DNA from: Heligmosomoides polygyrus polygyrus
Lineage: Eukaryota; Nematoda; Chromadorea; Rhabditida; Heligmosomidae
Assembly: GCA_947396885.1 (NCBI GenBank)
Contig: OX377203.1
Coordinates: 11,145,298-11,209,297, forward strand
DNA: 64,000 nucleotides
Reading direction: 5' to 3'
The translations under genes were made by a program, and so were the position numbers. The notes beneath the pieces were generated by a model, which had not been told where the DNA came from, did no database searches, and saw nothing but the letters and a program-made list of their open reading frames with translations. Within the stretch, counting starts at the first letter, position 1. Each line of letters begins with the position of its first letter. Shown here one piece after another: positions 12,801-21,770 of the stretch.

Positions 12801-13422
12801 TGCAACTGTTAAAAGCTACTGCCTGCTGCCTGTCAGTTAAACATGCTAAAGTCTAGTCAGCTCTCTTACGAAAATACTAGGTAGGGCCACATCAGAATAA
12901 AACACGAATTTCGCTTGATTTCACCACCGCGCAACCCATATCCGGCGTCGATCAGCTCGCTGAACAGACACACAAGTTGGTAAAATGACGTCAGTGCAAG
13001 TAGAATACCTGGAAATTCGAATTATTTTAGCAATTTCTTTGGAATACGCAAGATCTCTTTGTAATTTTAAATGAAACAGTAATGAAAAAACTACGAAGGA
13101 GTGCTGTTCTTCAGATTACTACAACTACTTTAATATTAAGGAGAGCTCAAACTGCATCTACCAGTCTCGAGGTCAAGACTTAGAACAGGTTTCCTAGCCG
13201 ATAAATGAATAAATAAGTAAACAAATAAATAAATAAAAAGATAAATACTATTGAGTAGGAAGAGTTATCTCCTCATAGAATGTTACCGTGCTTTGTCTGC
13301 AAACTCGTATTCCGGGCAGTTGCTATGATAAGATTGACATTGCCGAAAATGCCAATCACTTCGAAATATAGAATTATGATAGGAATAATTGTTGGCGCCA
13401 AGTGAGCCAGTGTTTCCCACAT
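6853..13422 (-). CDS. srsx-like 7TM chemoreceptor, eight exons, 306 aa
   Basis: Predicted seven-helix G-protein-coupled receptor of the nematode srsx type, expected in chemosensory neuron membranes. Exons (minus strand): 13422-13287, 13008-12870, 12799-12731, 12671-12552, 12495-12365, 7381-7335, 7281-7156, 7005-6853. All introns are GT-AG, phases join without a break, and the sum is 921 nt including the stop. TM1 ends GIFGNVNLIIATARN; TM3 reads SGMFLVLALDIHLSLLWPVR, with DIH where GPCRs often have a DRY-like motif; the TM5 exon contains WIHWNGFSNMVVLLVYFAIY; TM7 ends YSANYYVYFTKNQMYR. The first seven exon lengths are identical to the plus-strand paralogue at 27745. Intron 5 is about 5 kb and holds a partial SINE, a 1.8-kb TIR element and a 1.1-kb MITE. 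The start is the ATG matching the paralogue; no further upstream exon was sought successfully. Ligand unknown. Confidence 0.85.
7738..7885 (+). repeat. degenerate partial tRNA-derived SINE
   Basis: Retains the B-box segment CCTGGTTCGGATTT, the GGGGTCGGTG block and GCGCTGACTTTTTCATCGGC of the SINE seen intact at 13600-13895. It lacks the distal half and carries many substitutions. It lies in intron 5 of the minus-strand srsx-like gene. Confidence 0.6.
8077..9870. mobile_element. 1.8-kb TIR element in intron 5
   Basis: Ends GGCCTGTTCATACTTCGAGC and an inverse copy at 9836-9870, about 35 bp. TAA follows the right end, but no matching triplet precedes the left end. Inside, 8870-8955 and 9525-9605 form a second inverted pair containing CGATTACGGTAG. 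No transposase was recognised. The open frame at 7877-8281 overlaps the left end, and there is no support for it as a gene. Confidence 0.5.
9430..9605 (+). repeat. dispersed repeat R3 (copies at 25640 and 41095)
   Basis: Shares the pattern 'GCTCCACGACAGCAATGCGC ... CTACGGTAA ... GAGA-ACCTAACGTAA' with 25640-25805 (same strand) and with the reverse strand of 41095-41290. Function unknown; likely an arm of a TIR element. Confidence 0.5.
9929..11031. mobile_element. MITE-like TIR element, 1.1 kb, TTA duplication
   Basis: Ends GGCCTATGGTATACTCCCG and its inverse, with TTA at 9926-9928 and 11032-11034. GC-rich foldback arms of about 100-250 bp flank an AT-richer middle (10040-10690) without recognisable coding. 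Same end family as 23976-24609. It lies in intron 5 of the srsx-like gene. Confidence 0.75.
11035..12189. other. rest of srsx intron 5, no gene recognised
   Basis: T-rich intronic sequence. The only structure is a 53-bp hairpin at 11311-11363, whose stem contains ACTTTTTGAAA / TTTCAAAAAGT. Confidence 0.5.
12190..12266. repeat. partial duplicates of srsx exon 4
   Basis: A 37-bp stretch at about 12230-12266 (CCACATATATTATAGACATG and flanking bases) is identical to 12574-12610, which is coding sequence of exon 4 (12671-12552). A second, shorter and mutated copy lies at 12192-12215. These are exon fragments in the neighbouring intron, not a separate gene. Confidence 0.7.
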
Positions 13423-13599
13423 TGGCAGCAATTTATCTGTCGCTCGTTGATCACGATTCCTGAACCAGGTGGAGTAGTATGCTAGGACAACTAATAAGGA
13501 CTAAAAAGAGAACAAATTAGATGGATCGAGGAAATATAGTTTTTCCTTTTATTTCGATTGGATTGCGACATAATATTTTATGAATAGTATTAGGTTGTA

Positions 13600-13895
13600 G
13601 GGCGCGTGTAGCGCAGTCGGAGGAGGCGCGACTGCCGCGTGCACCCGATACCAGGTTCCTGGTTCGGATTTCCCGCCCAGGCCAACCAAGCCTTCCATCC
13701 CTCCGGGGTCGGTGAATTGGTACCAGACTTGTCTGGGAAGAATAAAGCGCTGACTTGTTCATCGGCTGGCCACCGCAAGTCATTGTACGGCCAAATACGC
13801 ATTCATGTCGCCTCCACGACATCCCGTAGAAGTAGAATGCGCTGGCGCATCCCAGAAGTGATTGAGTAACGCCGTCCTTTATCCTTTATTATCCT
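13600..13895 (+). repeat. tRNA-derived SINE, full length with TSD
   Basis: 296 bp flanked by a 12-bp direct repeat TATTAGGTTGTA (13588-13599 and 13896-13907). A box TAGCGCAGTCGG at about 13609 fits the TRGCNNAGYNGG consensus exactly, and a B-box-like GGTTCGGATTTCC lies at about 13661. The body contains GACTTGTTCATCGGCTGGCC. The 3' end is a CCTTTAT-type repeat rather than poly-A. Further copies are at 7738-7885, 36210-36502 (minus) and 49629-49926. It is presumably transcribed by RNA polymerase III and mobilised by a LINE. Confidence 0.85.
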
Positions 13896-14029
13896 TATTA
13901 GGTTGTAACGAATTAAATCCGTAACATGTGGCATATCATTTAGAAGCGCAAACTTTGCTCTACCGGTGGGTACCAAATTTTCTATGCAGAAGTGGGAAAA
14001 CTTTAGAGTTTTATTGACTTTTTTGCAGA

Positions 14030-14640
14030 TGGACAGAAGGGTAATCCGAGGCATTTACTTGTATGAATTCAAGCTGGGCACTTCAGCTAAGGAGGCGGAC
14101 GAGGAGATCAACGCCGCATTCGGTCGAGGATGTTCCACAATTCGGACGGCGTATCGTTGGTATCAGAAGTTCCGGAATGGAGATGAGAGCTTGGAAGAAC
14201 GTGAAGGTCGTGGGAGGCATAGTGATGTTGATGAGGACAAGCTGAGAGATGTGGTAGAGGAGGATCCACGCAAAGGTACCAGGGAGATAGCGAAGGTTCT
14301 TGGCGTCAGTCACAACACAGCTGCCCGGCATCTGAAGGAAATTGGAAAGACCAAAACGCTGGAAAGATGGGTGCCTCACGAGCTGTCTGAGGAGCAAAGA
14401 AACCGACGATAAGAGATCTCGTCCGCACTGCTTCTACGGAACGAAACGGACGACAACAGGCGACGATCGGCACAGTGGGTGGACAGCGATGAGAGCCCCA
14501 AGGTTTTTGCGAAGCCGGAATTGCACCAAAAGAAAGGAATGGTGACAGTATGGTGGTGTTCGCTGGGAATTATTCACCACAGCTTCCTCCCTCCCGGTGA
14601 ATCCGGGAAGCTACTAGGTAACATCACCACAGACCTTGCG
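14030..14640 (+). pseudogene. mariner transposase, N-terminal half plus remnants
   Basis: An open frame from ATG 14030 to the stop near 14411 reads MDRRVIRGIYLYEF, then GCSTIRTAYRWYQKFRNGD (second helix-turn-helix), EGRGRHSD and VSHNTAARHLKEIG, as in mariner DNA-binding domains. After 14411 the frame shifts. WVDSDESPKVFAKPELHQKK and MVTVWWCSLGIIHHSFLPPG (14470-14600) are from the start of the catalytic domain, but the first catalytic Asp block (GDESW) is deleted and the sequence decays after about 14640. The ATG directly follows TTTTTTGCAG, a strong 3' splice site, so the segment could be spliced to an upstream exon. No terminal repeats were identified. Confidence 0.75.
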
Positions 14641-14644
14641 AAAA

Positions 14645-15620
14645 TTCAAAGACTTTATCAACGAGCTTCCAACATCGAACGAACACACGCGTACGAACAG
14701 AGCGATAGCGAGCGTCAAAGAACTGGAAACGACACGCAAAAAATATCATTAATACACATAGAAACGGCAATAACACATACAACCAGAAATCAGTAGCATC
14801 AAGTGAGATGGTAATTACACAATGACATAGCAAGAACCCTCGAAAGTCGACAATGACGGGAATAAGGACGCACTTACGAGACAAATATGATATTTCAAGT
14901 AAACAAAAGAAGGCGGCAACCCCTGAAGATCAGCCTCGGAGAAAGATTCCGTGGGAAGAAGAGAGTCACGAGAAACCCCGTATGACAATTAGGACACAAA
15001 AATCAATTTTCCAGATAGCTTGTCGTCATTCTGTATGTTTATCACTTATTTTATTTTACCTTTTCTCAAGATTTGCATCTTGTTCTAAGTTTGTTGTTAA
15101 TAGAACGCACCAAATTTTGCTTAAATAAAAAACAAGTAAGCGAATAAATAAACCGTGGTATAAATGCGGTCAAAAGTAACTCACAAATAAAGCAGAACAA
15201 CTGGAATTGCACGCCGTCGATTTTCGTTTCAGTTTCTTGCGGGTGAACTTCTCGTCACAACCCGATTTTTGTGCGCAGGTTGTGCTCTCTGACGTTGTCC
15301 ACGGTCTCGCCGAAAAGAAGTGACTGAAAGCCTGACTTCTTCGATTAGCATTGACTTTGCTTCGCTATACAGCAGTTTCCTTATTTAGCCATTTGCAGGT
15401 CTTGATGCGCTATTTGTAGCATACTACAAATGAGCTCGACTCTTTGTACTTGTCGGTGCAAACTGGGAATTCTAGACGAGGAATCGTTCAGTAGGTATTA
15501 CATGAGGTCTTAAATTGATACAAATTCAATGTCTATATAGCATTTTTTGATACTACAGCAACTCTATCTTCCTTTCCCTCCCTTATACTGACGAGCATCT
15601 AAGGAATATAGTTGTGCCTG
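14645..15620. other. no gene recognised
   Basis: Sequence between the mariner remnant and the Tc1-like element. Open frames have no recognisable similarity. 15060-15170 is AT-rich. Confidence 0.4.
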
Positions 15621-15628
15621 AATGAATA

Positions 15629-17220
15629 CAGTGCGTTTCAAAAGTATGTAGCCACCTTGAAATTGATAGTTTCACGTTTCGCGTTCGTTTCCACGAACTG
15701 GCGTTAGAAGCATCGGAGCACCGTAGACGAAATTAGCTGGATTGCTTTTTTCAGAAAAAAGCTTGATCTCCGGCAAAAACTAGGCGTTTTTGAATTTTTT
15801 TGTTTGTTTCAATAGTATGTGACCACTCCAGAATATCGGACATTTTTACACCCCTATTCAAATTTGTGCTCTTTTTGGCGGGAAGCTCTTGTCATAAATA
15901 GCCAGCTTGACATGTTCTTCAAAAACAACCACTATGCCAGTCCGTGGAAGTGTCCTGATTATCGAGGAACAAGCTTAGATCAGAGCGCTCAAGGATGCTG
16001 GCTTGACAAACCGCGCCACTGCTCGTCAGCCCGGACGTTCGCGAGATGTGTCGACCACTTTCTTCGAAACCTCAATGGTTATCGGTCTGCACCTGTACCG
16101 GGTCGTTCGCGTGTGATTTCGAGCCAGAACCGTCGACAAATCAGCCGCATGGCGTCGAACTCCACGGGGAGCGTCAACCAAGTTCGCGCTGAGACTTGTC
16201 TATCTGCATCAAGAACAACGATATGGCGTTGTATTCGATCGAACGAACACATCTGCAGACAGACCATGCAGAAAGCACCTCATCTTTCGAACTTCCACAA
16301 GCAGGCGCGATTGGAGTTTGCCCGCAAAAACACGGCACGCAGTGGGAAAATGTAGGAACTTTCTGGTTTCGTCGACGTCATGAATTTCACACGCTTATTG
16401 CTTCGGGTCATCTTCGGTGACGACAAAAAATTTAATCTGGATGGTCCCGATGGTTACCATACCGGTAACCATGGTATTACTGGAGAGATCTACGACAGGC
16501 TCCCATCACCTTCCCTCGACGGAACTTCGGAGGCGGGTCTCTGATGACATGGGCAGGCTTCTGCAGTAGTTTGAAGCTGAAGCTCAGATTTCCATCATGT
16601 CGTATGGACAGTCTAGGGTATCAAGCCGTACTGAAGTCTAGCCTGCTGCCCTTCCTAACGGGGAGAAAACGGCAGACACATGTTCTGCAGCAGGACAGCG
16701 CTGCGCTTCATGTGTCCAAATCGACCGCAGACTGGCTCCAACGTAATCGACTCCGAGTAATGGAATGGCCAGCTTGCTCATCTGACTGCAACCCAATGTA
16801 GAACATGTGAGGTATCTTGGTCCGGCAGGTCTACTTGAATAATAGGCAGTTCAACGATGTTGTGGAGCTGAAAACCGCTATTTTGACTGCCTAGGACAAC
16901 GACGGTGACGAAGTGATCCAGACACTTGTCAGTAGTATGCGTAGTTGGATATTTGATGCAGTAAGAAATAATGGTGGTCCAATTGACTATTAATTTTTTA
17001 ATAAAAATCGTATTTTTTGAGAGTGGCTACATACTTTTGAAGCAAACAACAAATTTCAAAAACGATCTATTTTTGCTAGAGATCAGGCTTTTTCCAGTAG
17101 AAAGCAACATAGGTACTTCCGACTACAAGGAATTGAATGCGACAAGTGCCGGTTCGTAGAAACAAGGCGAAGGGTAAAAATTTTGAATTTAAGGTGGCTA
17201 CATATTTTTGAAACGCACTG
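15629..17220 (+). mobile_element. Tc1-like transposon, 1592 bp, decayed
   Basis: Terminal repeats begin CAGTGCGTTTCAAAAGTATG on the left and the inverse on the right, with TA at each side (15627-15628 and 17221-17222). Length and CAGTG ends fit Tc1. The plus-strand transposase is broken by frameshifts. Around 16140-16350 the paired-like region and HKQARLEFARKN are visible. Around 16670-16805 the frame reads LQQDSAALHVSKSTADWLQ and VMEWPACSSDCNPM, corresponding to the second Asp block and the ...WPA-SPDLNPIE block of the family, with substitutions in both. It is not expected to be active. Confidence 0.88.
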
Positions 17221-17222
17221 TA

Positions 17223-17470
17223 TTCGAGCATTCGAATTCGAATAATTCTATTCGAATTCGAGTATTCATATTCGAACGTTCGAAAAACGCGATTTTCGAA
17301 TGTATTCGAATTCGAGTGCTCGAAAAAAGGTGATTTTCGAATGTATTCGAATTCTAATGCTCGAACAACGCAATTTTCGAATGTATTCGAATTCGAATGC
17401 TCGAGAAAACGCGATTTTCGAATGTATTCGACTTCGAATGCTAGACAATCGTCGCTATTTGAATATATTC
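17223..17470. repeat. TTCGAA-rich tandem repeat
   Basis: About four to five imperfect units of 45-50 bp built on GAATGTATTCGAATTCGAAT and CGAAAAACGCGATTTTC. It starts immediately at the right TA of the Tc1-like element. Internally dyad-symmetric. Confidence 0.75.
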
Positions 17471-17859
17471 GGCTATTCGAAATTTTTGGTAGAGCAGAAC
17501 TATACTAAGGAACGATATTTATCTATTTGGTTTTCGAATATGGGGTCGTGCGAAAAGAAAACCTAACTAATCTTCGCCATCTCATTTTCAATTAAATTTT
17601 TTTTGTACTAACCCGACTTTACTCCTCTAGTTTCGTAGAGCACAATAAGAGAAATACGTACTACCTGTCTTTTCGTGAAGTAAAGCGAAGTGTGCAGCGA
17701 AATCAGGGGGGGGGGCGGGAAGACATCGGCTTTGTGGGAAGACATCGACAATAGAACTAACGGTAAGGGAGAGGGTTGCTGGCAAACGTTTCAAAGCTGT
17801 AACGGCACTAGTTAAAAGTTCCGACTCCACCGGCAAGACTTCGGTCGAAAAGTTTTTTT

Positions 17860-18430
17860 TTGCTGAAACTTTGTCTAGGGGAGTTATTTGGGGTGCTGAT
17901 CACGAATCTGATATCCGTTTTTCACGATTCGGTCGGAGACCACCCATAACGTCAACATGGGTGGTCCAGGCAAGGTCACCAATTTCGCTGAAACTTCGTC
18001 TAGGGGGGTTATTTGGGGTGCTGAGCACGAATCTGACATCCGTTTTTGAAATTGCGGCCGACTACGGTAGATTACGGTAGCTAAAGGTAACTAAGGCTGC
18101 CGAGGTCATAATCATCGATTTTGCCCAAACTTCGCCTAGGGGGGTTATTTGGGGTGCCGATCATTAATCTGACATTCGTTTTTCGTTTTACGCCGGAGTT
18201 TGGGCGAAATCGGTGACCATTACATTAGTCACCCGTACCTTCCGTAACCTACCGTATTCCAGCGTAAAACGAAAAACGGATGCCAGATTCGTGATCAGCA
18301 CCCCAAATAACCCCCTAGACGAAGTTTGGGCAAAATTGGTGACTATGACCTCGGCAGCCTTAGTTACCCGTACCTATCGTAACCTACCGTACTTCGGCGT
18401 AAAACGAAAAACGGATGTCAGATTAATCTA
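17860..18430. repeat. satellite-like repeat array
   Basis: Three to four monomers of the unit seen at 4225-4640, alternating orientation. Conserved parts are GGGGTTATTTGGGGTGCTGA, CACGAATCTGACATCCGTTT and ACCGTAACCTACCGTA. Open frames across it are artefacts of the repeat. Confidence 0.7.
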
Positions 18431-18476
18431 TAGATGAGATTGTTCAGCTGTTGACCAAGATTGTCATCAACTTTAT

Positions 18477-18511
18477 TACGGCTGACGTTTCGGCGTCGTC
18501 GCCTTCCTCAG
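18477..18511 (-). ncRNA. hammerhead-ribozyme-like motif downstream of Penelope element
   Basis: On the minus strand: CTGAGGA (18511-18505; fits the CUGANGA core), stem II GGCG-ACGA-CGCC (18503-18492), GAAA (18491-18488), then a three-base-pair stem III ACG/CGT around TCAGC, followed by A as the cleavage position (...GUA). Flanking sequence does not form an obvious long stem I, so activity is uncertain. It lies about 240 bp 3' of the Penelope-type ORF on the same strand, where such elements are known to carry hammerheads in their terminal repeats. Confidence 0.6.
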
Positions 18512-18745
18512 AGCCTGGAAAAGTCGGAGACACTTGTGGAACTGTTCCCCCAAACACCATTTCTTACTACAGAGTACTCTTCCGAAGGAAAATAGAGGCA
18601 GGATCCGATATCCGAGATACAACTAACCTTAGAGGTGGATGACGTTGGACCACCAGACACCCGTAGCTGGAAGGAATCGTGGGTGAATGAGCTGTGGTCC
18701 TAGGGACCACCCGACTTAAGTACCCCGGGGGTCAGATCGAGCAGA

Positions 18746-19834
18746 TCAAAACCCACAGAGCTCCACAAAGGGGGCCAGTTCTTGAGTAATCGCGATGCAC
18801 TCTTCCTTGCGATTGACCTGCGGATTCTTCGCCGCAATCCAAAGTGCCTCTAGCGTCCTGCGTGCCGAAATGTCACTTTCGCGCGCAAGTATCGAGACAG
18901 ACACCTGAATCATCGTGCCCCCATGGCGCAGGACCCTGTGTTCTCCCCAAGGAGTGCGGACATTGGCTTTCCCAAGGCCGTCCAGATGCTCCCTGATCCT
19001 GACACAAAGGGGTCTGCCCGTTTCCCATATATAGTGCTCCCCACACTCATTGCACGACACGAGATAAACTACCCCAGATGTCATGCAATCCCCCTCTTTC
19101 CCATTGGGGCAAACTACGCAGGACGAGGTTGGGCATGTTCGATCGTAGATACGGTTCCGGACCAACTGTGTCTTCAAGGTTGTAGGAGGGACATCTACAA
19201 CCCTTACAACGTCTTGGAGATCCGCTCTGCGTATGCATCTGCGTATCTCTGCACTCACTTCGTCTGAGATGAAGGGCACGCAGAAGGGTATCTTGCCTCT
19301 TTCTTCTCCTCGACGGACTAGCGCTGTAGCACGCGCCCTACCTCCCTTCTGCCAACTTTGGGCTAGATACCCGTTACTTTCTGCAATGTTGTGTGCCATC
19401 TTTAATGAAAGCAATTTTTGCTCACTGTCAGACGATACCGTGGCAGCAGTCCGGAACATGTTTTTAATAATGCCCCTTTTGGTACTGGAAGGGTGAGCAG
19501 AGCAATAGTGAACAAGGATGTTCATGCTACTGGGTTTCCTGTACCATCTAGTTTTAATTTCACTATGAGAAAGGTGTACCTGGACATTCAGGAAGGCCAG
19601 CCAATTTTCCGTAGGTTTTTCTCTCGTAAGCTTTATATGTTCCGACTGCTTATTCAGCAGTTCGAAACATGTGTCCACCTCATTTTGAGTGGAACATATG
19701 AGGATGTCAGATTTGTGATCAGCACACCAAATAACACCCCTAGACAAAGTTTCAGCGAAAAAAATGTTTTTGGCCGAAGTCTTGTCGGTGGAGTCGGAAC
19801 TTTTAACTAGTGCCGCTGTAACTCGTGGGTTCAC
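18746..19834 (-). pseudogene. Penelope-like retroelement, C-terminal RT and GIY-YIG endonuclease
   Basis: An uninterrupted 362-codon frame. Residues about 30-165 resemble the end of a Penelope reverse transcriptase (ENWLAFLNVQVHLSHSE, then YCSAHPSSTKRGIIKNM). Residues about 225-310 are the linker and GIY-YIG nuclease: a cysteine cluster CPTSSCVVCPNGKEGDC, then GVVYLVSCNECGEHYIWETG and RPLCVRIREHLDG. The usual YIGETGR reads YIWETGR. The catalytic palm of the reverse transcriptase is absent, so the element is 5' truncated. The first 30 codons are satellite-repeat sequence (ETLSRGVIWCADHKSDI), which shows that the break is a fusion with that repeat. Known elements of this type move by target-primed reverse transcription. 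The fragment is inactive even though its frame is open. Confidence 0.8.
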
Positions 19835-19839
19835 TAGAA

Positions 19840-20540
19840 TGGAGATATATGGGAAATCTGAACAATGAGGAAAAGCGGCATCATTATCCTGTTATTGATG
19901 AAACGACTACTAAAATTGGGCGATAGAGAATCCAACGTAAAGAAAACAAGCCTAATAGTTTCACATTCGACTACATCTAACGTGTTTCTGGGTTCGACAA
20001 AACTGAAATGTGGGGTACTGGTTAAGATCAAGGTGGAGCAAAGCTTTCACGTAGCGACGCTGTAGATGGCCTCCGAAAATGGTGGTGCTACAAACACCGC
20101 GCGGTTAAGAACGCGACGGCGCATAACTCACTTTCGGAAATGCTAGGCGTCAGTGATTTATTTGCTATCTATTTTTTATCGATTCGTCCATTGCCTTTCA
20201 ATTGCCTTCCAATTGCTGTTACTTTTTAAAATACATCGCATTTCAGATCACGCCCTTGCAATTTATTTGCTCTGACAACGAAAACGACTGAAACACATGG
20301 AGAACTAACGTTAACAATGTCTAGAAACGCTTAAGGCAAACAAAAAGAACAGCAAAAGGAAATAAATTAGAAATAAAGTAAGCGCGAGAAACTCTCCAGA
20401 AACTTTGCTGAAACTCCAGCAACAGAGTTGTCCAATGATGTCGTTCAGAGCTTCTCAAATGTAGCGAGGTCAAGCGATGAGCAGATCGCGCAGCAATGAG
20501 CAGCAAAATCTTGATCGCATGGTGATGAAGGTAACTGCGT
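19840..20540. other. no gene recognised
   Basis: Sequence between the Penelope fragment and the MITE cluster. No supported exon. Several A-rich runs. Confidence 0.4.
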
Positions 20541-20542
20541 AA

Positions 20543-20675
20543 GTCCCAGTTTATACTTCAACGCCGAGCGACGCGACTCCACGTATTGTGGCCATATTGA
20601 TCTGGCGACGCGATCGATCAATTTGGCCACGATGCGCAGCGTCGCGTCGCTCGGCGTCGAAGTATAAACGGAGCC
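20543..20675. mobile_element. MITE, 133 bp, TAA duplication
   Basis: Ends GTCCCAGTTTATACTTC / GAAGTATAAACGGAGCC with TAA at 20540-20542 and 20676-20678. The near-perfect hairpin contains GCCGAGCGACGCGAC. Same family as 20769-20900, 29883-30231, 30235-31175 and 61045-61310. Confidence 0.8.
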
Positions 20676-20768
20676 TAAGACGTGACGCTCGACATGTATG
20701 AACGCCAGGCGAGGCCGCGACGCGACATCGCTTGATCGATATAGAAGCTCAACAACGGTGCTGCCTTA

Positions 20769-20900
20769 GGTCCCGTTTATACTTCGACGCCGAGCGACGC
20801 GACGCCACATATAGTGACCATATTGATTAAGCGACGCGATCGATCAATTTGGCCACATCACATGCCGTCGCGTCGCTCGGCGTCGGAACTATAAAGGGCC
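20769..20900. mobile_element. MITE, 132 bp, TTA at both ends
   Basis: Ends GGTCCCGTTTATACTTCGAC and GAACTATAAAGGGCC, with TTA at 20766-20768 and 20901-20903. The right-hand TTA is at the same time the left target duplication of the Tc5-like element that follows. Confidence 0.8.
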
Positions 20901-21119
20901 TTACCAGGATACTATCTCAACGGTAGGTCGGAACGGCCCAAGTGTTGTATATGGGCAGAACCGCCTCTCCCTGGGAAGTAACAAACTGCAGGTATCTCGA
21001 CCCCAATACAACTCTGCGCGGAGGCGACGGAAGTCGCCGTTGGCGCCCTGTTGATTCACGTGCTCCGCAGCTGACGGGCGCGCGGGGATGAGGGCTGGTA
21101 TCGCCACTCAACCCAGTGC

Positions 21120-21215
21120 ACAGGTGGCGTAGTAGGGAAGTGGTCGGGCTCGTGAGCAAGGGGTCGTGGGTTTGGATCCTGCGGACTGCGTTTGTTTTGC
21201 ACTTTTGCAAAATCC
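21120..21215 (+). promoter_or_regulatory. tRNA-like module in left Tc5-like TIR
   Basis: TGGCGTAGTAGG (21125) matches the A-box consensus. GGGTTTGGATCCT (21168-21180) resembles a B box with one change, about 43 bp downstream. A TTTGCACTTTTGC-type end follows. The mirror copy in the right TIR is at about 23675-23760 on the minus strand. Confidence 0.5.
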
Positions 21216-21770
21216 ATGTTTATCATATAGGAAATCCACCTAGGGGTATTATAGCGTGTTATAGAGCATGTTTACATATAATATATGCTTCAAGCTACAG
21301 ATTAGCTAAAATGTTTACTACTAAAGAACCGAGGCAGTTATTCACAGCACCCATCTGCGAAGTAAAAAGTAAATCAATTACAAAATATCTAAAGTTACAT
21401 AACTACAGCATAACACAAAATAGGTTTACAAATAAGCAAGCAATCATAGGCAAACAAAGATACTATATGTGATTTTTAACACCAGTGGTACGCACTAACA
21501 TAGTGCATAAAGCAATACGAGTGATTGCAATATAAGCAATGAATGAAAGCCAAAGGTTCCTCGCAGCCAGATTCTTGACACGAACCAAGATCCCTGGGAA
21601 ACAGGCATTGGATGGGACTCTCAAAAGGCCCTGGGTGCTCGTTGAGGTAGCCTGCCTTGTACCAAGCAATCATTATCAGATTCTTGAAGCTGACATGGCA
21701 TAGATTTCGGTGTACCAGCGAGACTACCTTAAATAGTGCAACTCCCACTTTACTTGATTGTGACTTGATT

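Noticed and set aside
20901..21210. Frame repeated in opposite direction at 23666-23959, which might suggest a duplicated gene
   Set aside because: Both are the inverted terminal repeats of the Tc5-like transposon.
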